This document shows, in pieces, positions 1 to 9,460 of a stretch of 64,000 bases of DNA; positions within the stretch are counted from its first letter, which is position 1, and each line of letters begins with the position of its first letter. The position numbers were made by a program, and so were the translations under genes. The notes under the pieces are model-generated. The model was not told the origin of the DNA. It searched no databases and worked only from the letters and a program-made list of their open reading frames with translations. This DNA is from Treponema sp. (lineage in GTDB: Bacteria > Spirochaetota > Spirochaetia > Treponematales > Treponemataceae): assembly GCA_017469785.1 (NCBI GenBank), contig JAFUFU010000047.1, forward strand, positions 37,147 to 101,146. The letters are read 5' to 3'.

Positions 1-633
1 TGCAAGATCATCGTTGTTTGTGGTAATCATGCCTCCTTCGCCGGTGGTCATGGTTTTTGTGGCGTAGAAAGAAAAGACACCGATGTCGCCTAAAGTTCCC
101 GCATAGCCTTTTTGGGTCAGGGACGGAAAGGAATGGGCCGCGTCTTCAATTACGTAAATTTTATTCTGAGGCGTGGAATATTTTTCTGCCAAGGCGCAGA
201 TTCGGCTCATGTCGCAGAGATTTCCTGCAATGTGGACAGGAACGATGGCGCAGACTTTATGCGCTTTGTCTTTCTTGAGGATTTCCTCGATTTTTTCCGG
301 GTCGATTGAATAGGAATCTTTCTCGATGTCGGCAAAGAAAACATCTCCTCCCAGATGAACTGCACTGGCCGCCGTGGAAACGAAAGTGTAGGGCGTGGTG
401 ATTACGGCCTTTCCGGCCTTTACGCCGCAAGCTTCCATGGCGAGAATCATTCCGCTAGTGTTTGAATTTACGGCGAGGGCGTGTTTTGCACCCACAAAAG
501 AAGCGAAGTCTGTCTCAAAATCATGGGTGACTTTGCCCGTGGTGAGCCAGAGTGAGTCGATTACATCGCAGACGGCTTTTTTTTCTTCATCATCAAAAGA
601 AGGCTTGAAAAATGGAACTTTAATCTCGGACAT
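1..633 (-). CDS. DegT/DnrJ/EryC1-family sugar aminotransferase, C-terminus cut off
   Basis: The 211 visible residues are the N-terminal part of a PLP-dependent aminotransferase of the DegT/DnrJ/EryC1 family, which transfers an amino group to nucleotide-linked keto-sugars. The stretch FSFYATKTMTTGEGG near the end is the family's PLP-lysine motif, and VIEDAAHSF is the conserved segment before it. The start ATG is at 633, and the gene runs off the window at base 1. It lies 8 bases downstream of the CapD-like dehydratase on the same strand. Dehydratase plus aminotransferase is the usual order for making 4-amino-4,6-dideoxy sugars for surface glycans or flagellin glycosylation. The exact substrate cannot be told. 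Confidence 0.88.
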   Translation of the reverse strand, partial: MSEIKVPFFKPSFDDEEKKAVCDVIDSLWLTTGKVTHDFETDFASFVGAKHALAVNSNTSGMILAMEACGVKAGKAVITTPYTFVSTAASAVHLGGDVFFADIEKDSYSIDPEKIEEILKKDKAHKVCAIVPVHIAGNLCDMSRICALAEKYSTPQNKIYVIEDAAHSFPSLTQKGYAGTLGDIGVFSFYATKTMTTGEGGMITTNNDDLA

Positions 634-641
634 AATTTCTC

Positions 642-2144
642 CTACAGGTTCTTGGACTCGTCTTTTTTTGTGGTTTTGTAGAATTCATCGAGGGATGGGA
701 CTGCCTTTCGGAGAAGAGAGAGAAGAAGTTCCTTGTTGCGGAATTTTTCTTCGTCGCCCCTGAAATAGCAGATAGGCTCAAGATTTTTAAGAAGTGTATC
801 AAGCTGCTCATCCCCGAATTCGATGTTTTTGAGCACGAGAATCTTTTCGTACTCGGTTTTCTGGGGGTTTTCCTCTTTGAGCCACAGTGGCTCATAGACT
901 CGTTCCCCTTCCCGGGGTCCGATTATTCTGATTTCGATGTCTTTTCCTGGCTCAAGACCTGAGAATTTGATAATTTGCTCGGCAAGGTCAATGATTTTAA
1001 GCGGCTCGCCCATGTCCAGAAGGTATGAGCGGCTGTTTTCGCCGACACCGCCGGTTTCAAGCACCAGGGAGCAGGCTTCCGGGATGGTCATGAAAAAGCG
1101 CTCCATGTTTTTGTCCGTGACTGTGACGGGACCGCCGGTCTTAATCTGCTGCTGGAAAAGGGGCAGAATGGAGCCGCGGGAACCCAAGACATTGCCAAAG
1201 CGGACGAACATGAATTTCTGGTTTTCCGCTGCTTTTTTCGCGTACTGGAGGATGAGCTTTTCACAGAGCATTTTGCTCGCGCCATAAACGCTTACCGGGC
1301 TTACGGCCTTGTCTGTTGAAATCAAGACAAAACGCTGAACCCCGGCTTCAATGCTTGCTTCAAGAAGGTTTTTCGTGCCAAAGACATTGTTCTCGATTAC
1401 GGCGACAGGATTCTCTTCCATCATGGGAACGTGCTTGTAGGCCGCGCAGTGGAAAATCACGTCGGCGTGGGTCTTTTGGAGAATATAGCGCACATATTCC
1501 TTGTCCTTCATGTCGCCGATAATCGGAACCACGGTGGCCGCTTCTCCCACGCCTTCCTGCTGCAGGACATGAAGCTCCCTGTAAATCTGGACGATGGAAT
1601 TTTCGCCATGGCCGAAAAGATACAGACGCTCGGCGCCGCCAGAAAGAAGCTGCCTTGAAAGCTCCGAGCCTATGGAGCCTCCCGCTCCTGTAATGAGAAC
1701 ACGTTTCCTGCGAAGATAATTGAGACTTTCATGCAGGGGAATGATTACCGGCGTGCGGCCGAGAATATCCAGGGGGTCAATTTCCCTGGTCTGGACAAGA
1801 TGAGCCTTGCCGTCAACAATCTGGCTTACGCTTGGAAGAATCCTGATGTGGGCAAAGCCGCCCTGCTTTAAAATCTCGTAGATTTCCCTGATTTTCTCGG
1901 TGGGGGCGGACGGAATGGCGATGATTGCCTCGTCAAGAGGACCGCAGCGGAGAATTTTTGCCACGTCGCCGATTGGACCAAGAACTGGGATTCCGTCAAT
2001 CTGCTTTCCGATAAGCTCTTTGTCATCGTCCAAAAAAGCGGCGACAGTGCCGAAAACCTTTTTTCGCAATAAATCTTTTGCAATCATCTGGCCGGCGAAA
2101 CCGGCTCCGATTATGTAAATCTGTGAATCACTCTTCTGTAGCAT
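642..2144 (-). CDS. CapD/FlaA1-like nucleotide-sugar 4,6-dehydratase without the usual membrane domain
   Basis: About 500 residues. The N-terminal part is a Rossmann domain with the GAGFAG loop near residue 10 of the chosen start. The SDR dehydratase domain follows, with GAGGSIGS for NAD binding, CAAYKHVPMME, STDKAV and a YxxxK pair in VYGASK. Family members (PglF, WbpM, CapD) convert UDP-GlcNAc-type sugars to 4-keto-6-deoxy sugars. Most carry four N-terminal membrane helices, which are absent here, so this one should be soluble. An ATG 48 bases further upstream (2192) is open, but the 2144 start begins directly at the Rossmann fold. The start overlaps the end of the diguanylate cyclase gene by 17 bases, suggesting coupled translation. 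Confidence 0.85.
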   Translation of the reverse strand: MLQKSDSQIYIIGAGFAGQMIAKDLLRKKVFGTVAAFLDDDKELIGKQIDGIPVLGPIGDVAKILRCGPLDEAIIAIPSAPTEKIREIYEILKQGGFAHIRILPSVSQIVDGKAHLVQTREIDPLDILGRTPVIIPLHESLNYLRRKRVLITGAGGSIGSELSRQLLSGGAERLYLFGHGENSIVQIYRELHVLQQEGVGEAATVVPIIGDMKDKEYVRYILQKTHADVIFHCAAYKHVPMMEENPVAVIENNVFGTKNLLEASIEAGVQRFVLISTDKAVSPVSVYGASKMLCEKLILQYAKKAAENQKFMFVRFGNVLGSRGSILPLFQQQIKTGGPVTVTDKNMERFFMTIPEACSLVLETGGVGENSRSYLLDMGEPLKIIDLAEQIIKFSGLEPGKDIEIRIIGPREGERVYEPLWLKEENPQKTEYEKILVLKNIEFGDEQLDTLLKNLEPICYFRGDEEKFRNKELLLSLLRKAVPSLDEFYKTTKKDESKNL

Positions 2145-3582
2145 AGTTTTCTTCGTAAATCTCGCAGCCGCGCTTGCCTTTTTCCTTGACAATATACAAG
2201 GCCTTGTCCGCTTTTTTGAACAAATCTTCGCTGTATCCAGTGCTTGAGAATGCGACTCCGACGCTGATGGAGACCGGTTTTATATTATCTTTTATGGTAA
2301 CAAGTTTTTCGTTGACGCCCAATATTTTTTGCTTGATGATGTTTGCAGCCTGAGGCAGACAGTAAGGAAGAATTGCCGCAAATTCATCACCGCCGATTCG
2401 TGCTACATAGTCATCGGTACGGAATGTCTCTAAAAGGAGACGAGACAGTTCCTGCAATGCCGTGTCGCCTCCGCTATGACCGTAATTGTCGTTGATGGCC
2501 TTGAAGTTGTCCATGTCAATGAGAAGCAGGGCTATCGGTTGCTGTTTTTCCGCGGAAGCATGGCAAATCTGGTCAAATGCCCTTCGGTTCAGTATGCCTG
2601 TAAGAGAATCGTACTCTGCTTTTTTGAGCAGGGATTTTTCGTTCTGGGCTTTGAGGTCGTAAATTTCATTGTAGCTTTCTGCAAGATGACGACATTCCAT
2701 GGAGCCGATGATATTGAGTTTTTCGTCGTTTTCGATTGCAGTCTTGAATTTTTCGAGAGGAAGAATCACAAGATAAGAGAAAGAAATGAAGAGAATGACG
2801 TTTACTATGAGCAAAATGAGGAAGAGAAGCCTTAACCTGTTGATATTGGCTCCCAGTTCTGATGAATTGAGGTTCAGCTCGTCTTTTATCTGCTGCTCTA
2901 TTGCCGAGATTGTAAGACGGCAGTTTTCGTTGATTCTTGTCTTGTAGATGAGATAACCTTCCCCGAAGAGATTTGAAATGGCCCGTTCATGAAGTTTGTC
3001 CAACGGAATGTCTTTATCGATGCTCCTGATATGGATGTTCTTGATCTGCTCAGGAATGTCTGCGTTTTCGATTGCGTGATAGGCGAGGCGAATTGCGTAA
3101 AGTTCCATGGTGATAAGGCTCTGTCCCTGTTCCAGCGCGATTTTGAGACGCTGCAGAGCCAGGTCTTTTTCGGAACAGACCGATTCGAGGGCCTCGAGGG
3201 CTTTTTTTTGCCGGTTTTCATTGTTTATTTCATTGAGGTAGGCTTCGGCATATTCGGTTTTGTGAGTGACCACGAAAAGACGCGCCTGATCCGTGAGGTA
3301 ATTTGCGCTTTCTTTTATAAGCTCCGAACTTTGCTCACAGATGATGAATTTGTCAATCGCCTTTTCTACGGCATGAAAACGCGTATTGACTGTATTTGAG
3401 ATGACAAGTATGAAGCAGAACACAATAGCCGTAATGGTGATAAAAAAAACATTGAGAAATTGTATGTTTATGCCGGCGACAGATTTTAAAGTCTGTTTTT
3501 TTTCATTCGTGTTTTGCAAAATATATACTTTCTCCAGATTGCTTCCGAAATTTATTATACGATGTCTTTTTTTCGCTGTCAA
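2128..3582 (-). CDS. membrane-bound GGDEF diguanylate cyclase
   Basis: A 484-residue protein with a hydrophobic segment near residues 42-65, an extracytoplasmic helical region of about 190 residues, a second membrane helix near residue 250 and a C-terminal GGDEF domain. The active-site loop IGGDEF is at about residue 396, and the inhibitory-site pattern RxxD lies just before it (RTDD), so product feedback is expected. It should make cyclic di-GMP from GTP. The start is uncertain: the open frame begins with TTG at 3582, but another TTG at 3519 has a GGAG about 12 bases upstream and begins nearer the first membrane helix. It follows the TRAP-type binding lipoprotein by about a dozen bases, suggesting the two act together. 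Confidence 0.88.
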   Translation of the reverse strand: MTAKKRHRIINFGSNLEKVYILQNTNEKKQTLKSVAGINIQFLNVFFITITAIVFCFILVISNTVNTRFHAVEKAIDKFIICEQSSELIKESANYLTDQARLFVVTHKTEYAEAYLNEINNENRQKKALEALESVCSEKDLALQRLKIALEQGQSLITMELYAIRLAYHAIENADIPEQIKNIHIRSIDKDIPLDKLHERAISNLFGEGYLIYKTRINENCRLTISAIEQQIKDELNLNSSELGANINRLRLLFLILLIVNVILFISFSYLVILPLEKFKTAIENDEKLNIIGSMECRHLAESYNEIYDLKAQNEKSLLKKAEYDSLTGILNRRAFDQICHASAEKQQPIALLLIDMDNFKAINDNYGHSGGDTALQELSRLLLETFRTDDYVARIGGDEFAAILPYCLPQAANIIKQKILGVNEKLVTIKDNIKPVSISVGVAFSSTGYSEDLFKKADKALYIVKEKGKRGCEIYEENYATEE

Positions 3583-3593
3583 ATGACATGAAA

Positions 3594-4604
3594 TCAGTCC
3601 TGATCGGCATAGCTCATAATCTGTTCATATAATACAGAGTCGGTAAGGCTTCCTTTTTTTATGACGTCAGAACAGGCTTCCTGCCATGGCGCACGATTCT
3701 TTACCTCCGTGAGACTTGCGCCTTTTTCGATAAGCTGAGCTTTTACTTTATCTTCTTCGGTTTCGGAAATCTTCTTGCAGGATTCCGAGGCGTATTTCCC
3801 GGCTTCAAGGAGAATTGCCTGCTGCTCCTCGCTCAGGGAATTCCATGCTTCTTCCGTGATTATTGTTTCCATGACTCCGAGAGTGTGGCCGTCAAAAATC
3901 ATGTGAGGTGCGACTTCATAAAAATGGTTTGCCAGATAATTCGCGATTGGCTGCTCCGCCGCATCTATAAGGCCTGTCTGTAAGGCTGAATAAAGGTCAG
4001 CATAGTTTACTGGAATTGAGTCCGCCTGAAGCCCTTTTAGAATCCCCTGCATGGTCTCATCGTTGGTCCCGCGGATTTTCAGTGATTTGAAGTCCTCGAT
4101 GCCCTGAAGTTTTTTCGTTGAAAAGAAATGCCTGAAACCTTCCTCGCCGAAGAAAAGTCCTTTGACTCCCAGCCCGATTTCCGATGGCTCGTTGAGAAGT
4201 TCCTGTCCTTCCGCTGAATTTGCAAATCTCCAAAAATGTTCCTTGCTTGAAAATGTGAAGGGAACCGAAAGAAGGGAAGTCTTTTTGCATCCGTACATTG
4301 CCATGTTTACGGCGGACATACGGTGAATCTGAATAGTTGAATTTGGTTTCATCATGAGCGCCATGACCGAGTCAACATCTCCGAGAATTCCTGAGCAGTG
4401 AAGGTCAATCTTGATTTTTCCGCCGGATAATTCCTCGACTTTTTCCTTGAAGACCTGGTCCATTTGCCCTGCGATTGTTCCTTCCGGATTTACTTCAGCC
4501 ATGACGAGCGTAACTTCTTCATTAGCGGGTCCTGCTTTCTTTGCGCATGAGGATAGTGTGAGAAGGAAAAAACAAATCACAGTAAGCAAAAACGAACGTT
4601 TCAT
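3594..4604 (-). CDS. TRAP transporter DctP-type solute-binding lipoprotein
   Basis: The 336-residue protein has a signal peptide ending in LTLSSC (lipidated Cys about residue 20) and a DctP-family binding fold. Recognisable segments are the LKIRGTNDETMQGILKGL region, which holds the family's carboxylate-binding arginine, and SALQTGLIDAAEQP. Family members capture organic acids or amino acids in the periplasm for DctQ/DctM permeases, but none are visible nearby. Its only same-strand partner is the GGDEF protein downstream, so it may serve as a periplasmic sensor instead of, or as well as, a transporter component. Confidence 0.85.
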   Translation of the reverse strand: MKRSFLLTVICFFLLTLSSCAKKAGPANEEVTLVMAEVNPEGTIAGQMDQVFKEKVEELSGGKIKIDLHCSGILGDVDSVMALMMKPNSTIQIHRMSAVNMAMYGCKKTSLLSVPFTFSSKEHFWRFANSAEGQELLNEPSEIGLGVKGLFFGEEGFRHFFSTKKLQGIEDFKSLKIRGTNDETMQGILKGLQADSIPVNYADLYSALQTGLIDAAEQPIANYLANHFYEVAPHMIFDGHTLGVMETIITEEAWNSLSEEQQAILLEAGKYASESCKKISETEEDKVKAQLIEKGASLTEVKNRAPWQEACSDVIKKGSLTDSVLYEQIMSYADQD

Positions 4605-4729
4605 TCTTATATTATTTTACAATTGTTCCCAGCTGTCAAGGATTCTTTAAATGAAATGAAAATATATTTCATGTTCTGTTCGTGCACTTCCTTTCTTCCT
4701 GATTTTTCATAATTTTCCCATGCATTATA

Positions 4730-4758
4730 TTGATTCAACGTTCAAAAACTGATATCAT
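4730..4758 (+). promoter_or_regulatory. likely rpsD promoter
   Basis: TTGATT at 4730-4735 and TATCAT at 4753-4758 are separated by 17 bases, giving a sigma-70-like promoter with a leader of about 100 bases before rpsD. This is pattern matching only. Confidence 0.5.
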
Positions 4759-4866
4759 ATATTTCACTGATTAGCATCCCTCTAGTCAGAACTTTGAACG
4801 GTCAAGCAACTGATTCTGCGCGGCTTGTGGAATCTGCCTTGATTAAACATTTTTAGGAGCATTTAA
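4739..4866 (+). promoter_or_regulatory. rpsD leader with inverted repeat
   Basis: CGTTCAAA at 4739-4746 and TTTGAACG at 4793-4800 are perfect inverted copies across the promoter and early leader. A good Shine-Dalgarno (TAGGAG) lies at 4854-4859. In other bacteria S4 represses its own mRNA by binding a leader structure. Whether this leader does so is inference, because part of the inverted repeat lies upstream of the expected start of transcription. Confidence 0.3.
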
Positions 4867-5460
4867 ATGGCTACACGACGCAATCCTCGTTTTAAGGAAT
4901 GTAGACGACTTGGTGTCAATGTTTGTGGACACCCAAAGGCATTGGACAGGGCTGGTGCACCAGCATTCAAGAAGACAAAGAAACCTTCTGATTATGCTTT
5001 GCACTTGATCGAAAAACAGAAAGTAAAGGCTTACTACAATATCCTTGAAAAACAGCTCCGCCGCTACTTCGAGCAGGCTGCTAAATCAAAGGAGATGACA
5101 GGTACTGCTCTCTTGGTTGCTCTCGAGACTCGTCTTGACAACCTCGTTTATCGCTTGGGATTCGCTTCTTCAATCCGCATGGCTCGCCAGATGGTCAGCC
5201 ACAAGCATATCCTTGTTGACGGAAAAGTTATCAATATTCCTTCTTACGCTGTAAAAGTCGGCACAACAATTTCTTTGGTCGAAAAAGCACGCAAGAGCGA
5301 ACAGTTCAAGTCAACATACCTTTCAAACAACAAGGCAAAACTTGACTACCTTGAGCGCGACGATGACAACTTCACTGGTAAGCTTGCCCGTCTGCCACAG
5401 CGTTCAGAAATCCCAGTTCAGATTAACGACCAGATGGTCGTCGAATACTACAGCAAATAG
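4867..5460 (+). CDS. rpsD: 30S ribosomal protein S4
   Basis: The 197 residues match S4 along the full length: the N-terminal basic region, a central helical domain (LETRLDNLVYRLGFASSIRMARQMVSH) and the S4 RNA-binding fold (HILVDGKVINIPSYAVKVG). S4 binds 16S rRNA early in 30S assembly. The gene stands alone here, outside the alpha operon, and ends at its own strong terminator. The start ATG has an AGGAG box 7 bases upstream. Confidence 0.98.
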   Translation: MATRRNPRFKECRRLGVNVCGHPKALDRAGAPAFKKTKKPSDYALHLIEKQKVKAYYNILEKQLRRYFEQAAKSKEMTGTALLVALETRLDNLVYRLGFASSIRMARQMVSHKHILVDGKVINIPSYAVKVGTTISLVEKARKSEQFKSTYLSNNKAKLDYLERDDDNFTGKLARLPQRSEIPVQINDQMVVEYYSK

Positions 5461-5505
5461 TAAAAAAGGTCGGGCTTGTCCCGGCTATGACTGTGATTAT
5501 GCGAG

Positions 5506-5532
5506 ACCGCTCCTTTTGGGGCGGTTTTTTTT
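5506..5532 (+). terminator. Rho-independent terminator of rpsD
   Basis: ACCGCTCC (5506-5513) pairs with GGGGCGGT (5518-5525) across a TTTT loop with one G-U pair, and is followed directly by a run of eight T. Confidence 0.9.
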
Positions 5533-5536
5533 ATGC

Positions 5537-5685
5537 CCTCACAGAGTTTGGGAGGGCACAGAGAGCTTATCTGTTTAAGAGAACTCTCCGTGGTCTCTGT
5601 GGCCCCTACGAGCATAGCTCTTCGGGAGACTCGCTAAAATTGCACCTTGTGCAATTTTTTAACGCTCCCTATCTGTGAGAAATTT
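5537..5685. repeat. dispersed intergenic repeat, copy A
   Basis: The unit begins with CTCACAGAG and ends with CTGTGAGAAA. Its 3' core (5604-5685) closely matches 17329-17406 and the reverse complement of 14883-14959. It contains a GAGC/GCTC hairpin and a TTGCAC/GTGCAA hairpin; the other copies have different bases in these stems but still pair. It fills most of the 349-base gap between rpsD and clpB. Confidence 0.75.
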
Positions 5686-5754
5686 AAACTTGCCGATTTG
5701 ATTTTTTTTGCTTATTTTCATAGTGATAGAAAGATTCCGAAGAAAATCTTGAGA

Positions 5755-5774
5755 AACTTCAGTTTTTCGAAGTT
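5755..5774 (+). promoter_or_regulatory. inverted repeat upstream of clpB
   Basis: AACTTC (5755-5760) and GAAGTT (5769-5774) form a short inverted repeat about 35 bases before the clpB start. It could be a regulator site or leader hairpin. It does not match the CIRCE heat-shock operator. Confidence 0.25.
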
Positions 5775-5809
5775 CCACGGACTACATTCGGAATAACAGG
5801 GGGTACACT

Positions 5810-8404
5810 ATGAATTACGAGCAGTTTACCTTAAAAACACAGGATGCCTTGCAGGAAGCAAGCGCACTTGCTCAGCAGAATGACCATTCAGAAATCGGCT
5901 TGCCACATCTTCTGGTGGCCATGCTTGAGCAGAAGGACGGAATCACTTCTCCCATTGTGGAGAGAATTGGCGTTCAAAAAGAAGCCCTTCTTGAAGGGGC
6001 AAAAAATCTTCTTTCTTCATATCCAAAAGTCACCGGCAACGTGCAGATGCAGCTTTCAGGCGAGGCTCAGAAAGTCCTTGCCAAAGCCGAAAAGGAAATG
6101 GCGGCTTTAAAAGACCAGTTCCTTTCGGTGGAGCATATCTTACTTGCGATGGCTCAGAGCGACGGCCGCACCGGCGAGCTTTTGAGGCAGTACGGAATCA
6201 CTAAAGAGACAATCCTTGAGGCCTTAAAAGCCGTCCGAGGAAACCAGAAAGTGGACACAAACGACCCTGAAAGCAAGATGCAGTCCCTGGAAAAATATTG
6301 CACTGATTTGACGGCCCGCGCCCGCCAGGACAAAATCGACCCTGTAATCGGCCGTGATGAGGAAATCCGCCGTGTAATGCAGGTGCTCGTCCGTCGCACA
6401 AAGAACAATCCTGTTCTGATTGGCGAGCCAGGCGTAGGAAAAACGGCAATCGTTGAGGGACTTGCCCGCCGTATCGCTTCGGGAGATGTTCCTGAATCCC
6501 TTAAAAACAAGCGGCTTCTTTCTCTGGATATGGGAAGCCTTGTGGCCGGGGCAAAATTCCGCGGCGAGTTTGAGGAGCGGTTAAAGGCTGTAATCACCGA
6601 AGTCGCCAAAAGCGAGGGACAGATTATCCTCTTTATAGACGAACTTCACACGATTGTGGGGGCTGGTGCCAGTGAAGGCTCAATGGACGCCAGCAATTTG
6701 CTAAAGCCAGCCCTTTCTCGCGGTGAGCTTCATGTTATCGGGGCTACGACCCTGAACGAATACCGCAAATATATCGAAAAAGACGCGGCGTTGGAGCGTC
6801 GTTTCCAGCAGGTTTACTGTGCCGAGCCGAATGTTGAGGACACAATCGCCATTCTGCGCGGACTGCGGGATAAATACGAGATTCATCACGGGGTTAAAAT
6901 CAATGATGAGGCCCTTGTCGCCGCCGCCACTCTCTCAAACCGCTACATCACAAACCGCTTTTTGCCGGATAAGGCCATTGACCTTGTGGACGAGGCTGCC
7001 AGCCGCCTGAAAATGGAAATTGAGAGCGAGCCTACGGAACTTGACCAGCTGGAGCGAAAAATCCTTCAGCTTCAGATTGAAAAGCAGTCTCTTTCTAAGG
7101 AAGACGATGCGGCTTCGAAAGAAAGATTGCAGAAACTTGAGAAGGAACTTGCCGAAGTCACTGCCAGCCGGGACGCCATGAAGTTACAGTGGCAGAACGA
7201 AAAGGCTGAAATCGACAGGAGCCGGAAACTCAAGGAAGAGCTGGAGCAGGCCCGCTTTGAGGAAGAAAAATACACCCGCGAGGGCGACTTCAACAAGGCC
7301 GCGGAATTGAAATACGGAAAAATCCCTTCCCTTGAAAAGGAACTGGCAGAGGCTCAGAAAGCCGATGAAGAGCGGCATAATAAGGAAGACAATGGCGTTT
7401 CTGATTCCCTTTTAAGGCAGGAAGTCACTGAGGAAGATATTGCCCGCGTGGTAAGCGCCTGGACCGGAATCCCCATTGCAAAAATGCTCACAAGCGAAAA
7501 GCAGAAGTATGTTCAGCTGGAAAGCGTCCTGCACAAGAGGGTAATCGGACAGGACGAGGCTGTTTCCGTGGTGAGCGACGCAATCCGCCGAAACAGGGCC
7601 GGCCTTAACGACCCCAACCGACCGCTGGGAAGCTTTATGTTCATCGGGCCTACAGGTGTGGGAAAGACAGAGCTTGCAAAGACATTGGCCGACTTCCTCT
7701 TTAATGACGAAAAGGCCCTTACCCGAATCGATATGTCTGAGTACATGGAAAAATTCAGCGTGACCCGTCTGATTGGTGCCCCTCCGGGATATGTGGGCTA
7801 TGATGAGGGTGGTCAGCTCACCGAGGCTGTACGCCGCCGCCCTTACAGCGTGATTCTCTTCGATGAGGTTGAGAAGGCCCATCCTGATGTCTTCAACGTG
7901 CTTTTGCAGGTGCTTGATGACGGCCGCCTTACCGACGGACAGGGCAGGGTAGTGGACTTTAAGAACACAATCATCATCATGACCAGCAATCTGGGAAGCG
8001 ATTTGATTCTGGACGCTGACACCCAGGAAAAACTTGTGGCGGCCCGTCCTGCGGTGGATGTCCTTTTAAAGCAAACCTTCCGCCCTGAATTCCTCAACCG
8101 AATCGATGAAATCGTCATGTTCGGCCGGCTTTCAAAGGACTGCATCGGCGGAATAGTCAAGAATCAGCTGGAGCGGGTAAAAAGCAGACTTTCCGACCGA
8201 AGAATCACTCTGGAATTTGACCAGTCCGCCATCGACTTTTTGAGCGATGTAGGCTATGACCCGGCCTTTGGAGCGCGCCCTGTAAAGCGGGCCGTTCAGA
8301 CCTATGTGGAAAATCCCCTGGCAAAGGAGATTTTGGGCGGAAAATTCGGCGAGGATGCCTGTATCCATGTCAGCGCGGAAGCGGGGAAGCTTATATTTGG
8401 GTGA
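5810..8404 (+). CDS. clpB: ATP-dependent disaggregase ClpB
   Basis: An 864-residue AAA+ chaperone that, with DnaK, pulls proteins out of aggregates. In order: a Clp N domain (residues 1-145), a first AAA module with Walker A GEPGVGKT near residue 205, a coiled-coil M domain (about 405-525), and a second AAA module with Walker A GPTGVGKT near 613. The M domain separates ClpB from ClpA and ClpC, and no ClpP-binding loop was noticed. Length is normal. A GGGGG Shine-Dalgarno lies a few bases before the ATG. It stands alone between repeats, and no CIRCE box is visible. Confidence 0.97.
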   Translation: MNYEQFTLKTQDALQEASALAQQNDHSEIGLPHLLVAMLEQKDGITSPIVERIGVQKEALLEGAKNLLSSYPKVTGNVQMQLSGEAQKVLAKAEKEMAALKDQFLSVEHILLAMAQSDGRTGELLRQYGITKETILEALKAVRGNQKVDTNDPESKMQSLEKYCTDLTARARQDKIDPVIGRDEEIRRVMQVLVRRTKNNPVLIGEPGVGKTAIVEGLARRIASGDVPESLKNKRLLSLDMGSLVAGAKFRGEFEERLKAVITEVAKSEGQIILFIDELHTIVGAGASEGSMDASNLLKPALSRGELHVIGATTLNEYRKYIEKDAALERRFQQVYCAEPNVEDTIAILRGLRDKYEIHHGVKINDEALVAAATLSNRYITNRFLPDKAIDLVDEAASRLKMEIESEPTELDQLERKILQLQIEKQSLSKEDDAASKERLQKLEKELAEVTASRDAMKLQWQNEKAEIDRSRKLKEELEQARFEEEKYTREGDFNKAAELKYGKIPSLEKELAEAQKADEERHNKEDNGVSDSLLRQEVTEEDIARVVSAWTGIPIAKMLTSEKQKYVQLESVLHKRVIGQDEAVSVVSDAIRRNRAGLNDPNRPLGSFMFIGPTGVGKTELAKTLADFLFNDEKALTRIDMSEYMEKFSVTRLIGAPPGYVGYDEGGQLTEAVRRRPYSVILFDEVEKAHPDVFNVLLQVLDDGRLTDGQGRVVDFKNTIIIMTSNLGSDLILDADTQEKLVAARPAVDVLLKQTFRPEFLNRIDEIVMFGRLSKDCIGGIVKNQLERVKSRLSDRRITLEFDQSAIDFLSDVGYDPAFGARPVKRAVQTYVENPLAKEILGGKFGEDACIHVSAEAGKLIFG

Positions 8405-8492
8405 AAATAACTATAATCTCCCCCTGTTTTTTATGTATTCTATACATTATGATTGTACTCAACAAAACATAATAGAATCTTAAGAATTCTGA

Positions 8493-8521
8493 TTGACAGC
8501 TGGGTACATTTAAGCTACAAT
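8493..8521 (+). promoter_or_regulatory. promoter of the TRL-family gene
   Basis: A perfect TTGACA (8493-8498) lies 17 bases from TACAAT (8516-8521). A GGAGG box (8543-8547) and an ATG (8553) follow. Confidence 0.75.
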
Positions 8522-8552
8522 TAAAATATCTTTTTTCAAAATGGAGGAAAAA

Positions 8553-8839
8553 ATGAAAAAGGTTTTTGGTGCAGTTCTTGCAACAGAGCTTTGGCTCTCG
8601 CAGTCAGCTGTACAACAGTCGCTCCAGGCGAAGCAAACGCAGGTGTTTCTGCTAATGCAAAACGCGGCGAAGCTACAGGTGGATTCCTCTTTGGTCTCAT
8701 CCCTGTAACATCTGCTGACGTTTCAATCTCAACAGCCGCTGCTAACGGTGGTGTTAAAAACATCGCTACTGTTGATCACAAGGCTGTCAGCTACCTCGGT
8801 ATCTGGGTTGTTCGCACAACAATCGTTACTGGTGAGTAA
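8553..8839 (+). pseudogene. TRL-family lipoprotein gene with a frameshift in its signal peptide
   Basis: The ATG at 8553 has a strong promoter and GGAGG box and encodes MKKVFGAVLAT, a normal signal-peptide start. That frame then leaves the signal peptide. The rest of the protein (LALAVSC, then a small beta-rich domain ending VRTTIVTGE) is open in another frame, which itself has no upstream start. Removing two bases near 8584-8588 (the GA after GCAACA) joins the two into a complete lipoprotein of about 95 residues with lipobox LAVSC. The mature part resembles the TRL-like family. It is either a recent frameshift or a sequencing error; the good promoter and terminator argue the gene was working until recently. 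Confidence 0.7.
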
Positions 8840-8862
8840 TAAGCACCAAATTTATTAGTGCA

Positions 8863-8897
8863 AGGCCGAAAGGAGAAATCCGAGTAGGTCTTTTTTT
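8863..8897 (+). terminator. terminator after the TRL-family gene
   Basis: AGGCC (8863-8867) pairs with GGTCT, enclosing an inner GGA-GAAA-TCC hairpin, and is followed by a run of T. It ends the short transcription unit that starts at 8493. Confidence 0.6.
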
Positions 8898-8938
8898 ATT
8901 TTATTCAGACTCTTCAATTTCCATATTAATTGTAAATT

Positions 8939-9460
8939 ATGAAAAAAGTATCTTTTCTTGTTGCTTTGGTTCTTCTGACATTCTCTTTTTTTTCTTGTAA
9001 GGAAAAGTCTGTTCCGAGCCTCATCGGTGAGTGGAAGGCTCATCTTACTTTAAAAACAGAACTTTCTTCCGGTACGGCTGAAAATCCCACGGATGCCGGT
9101 TTTTTATATACCAAACAGAATCTTACCCTTGCCTTTTCAGAAGGCGGTATCTTTACGCGTAAAGTTGTGCAGTCCGTTGACAGTGTTGAGATTCCCGGAA
9201 ATGAAGATGAAAATGCTGCCAAAGATTATTTCGGACAGTTTTTCAACAAAAATCTTTCTTTTGACGGTGAGTATGAGCAGTCAGCGGATGTCCTTAGCCT
9301 TTCTGTGGAGTCAGTAAGGTCTGGCGATGACGAACCGCTTCCTTATTTGGAATTCTTTGCAAAGGACCCTTCCATCGGTGATGACGAGCTTTCTTTGCCG
9401 TATGAGTTTAAAGACGGCTTTCTCTTCGTTGACGGTGTGAAGTATACAAAATCTGAATGA
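8939..9460 (+). CDS. hypothetical lipoprotein
   Basis: 173 residues with a signal peptide and lipobox FFSC (lipidated Cys about residue 20), followed by a beta-rich sequence starting LIGEWKAHLTL. The GEW motif early in a small beta protein is reminiscent of lipocalin-like or META-like domains, but no family can be named with confidence. Its last codons overlap the start of the next gene (ATGA), so the two are translationally coupled. It probably sits on the periplasmic face of a membrane. Confidence 0.75.
   Translation: MKKVSFLVALVLLTFSFFSCKEKSVPSLIGEWKAHLTLKTELSSGTAENPTDAGFLYTKQNLTLAFSEGGIFTRKVVQSVDSVEIPGNEDENAAKDYFGQFFNKNLSFDGEYEQSADVLSLSVESVRSGDDEPLPYLEFFAKDPSIGDDELSLPYEFKDGFLFVDGVKYTKSE

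Noticed and set aside
2144-2192. 16 extra N-terminal residues on the CapD-like protein
   Set aside because: They are basic, overlap the upstream gene, and precede the natural start of the Rossmann fold, so the ATG at 2144 is preferred.
5700-5809. CIRCE/HrcA operator before clpB
   Set aside because: The inverted repeat found (AACTTC/GAAGTT) is too short and does not match the CIRCE consensus.
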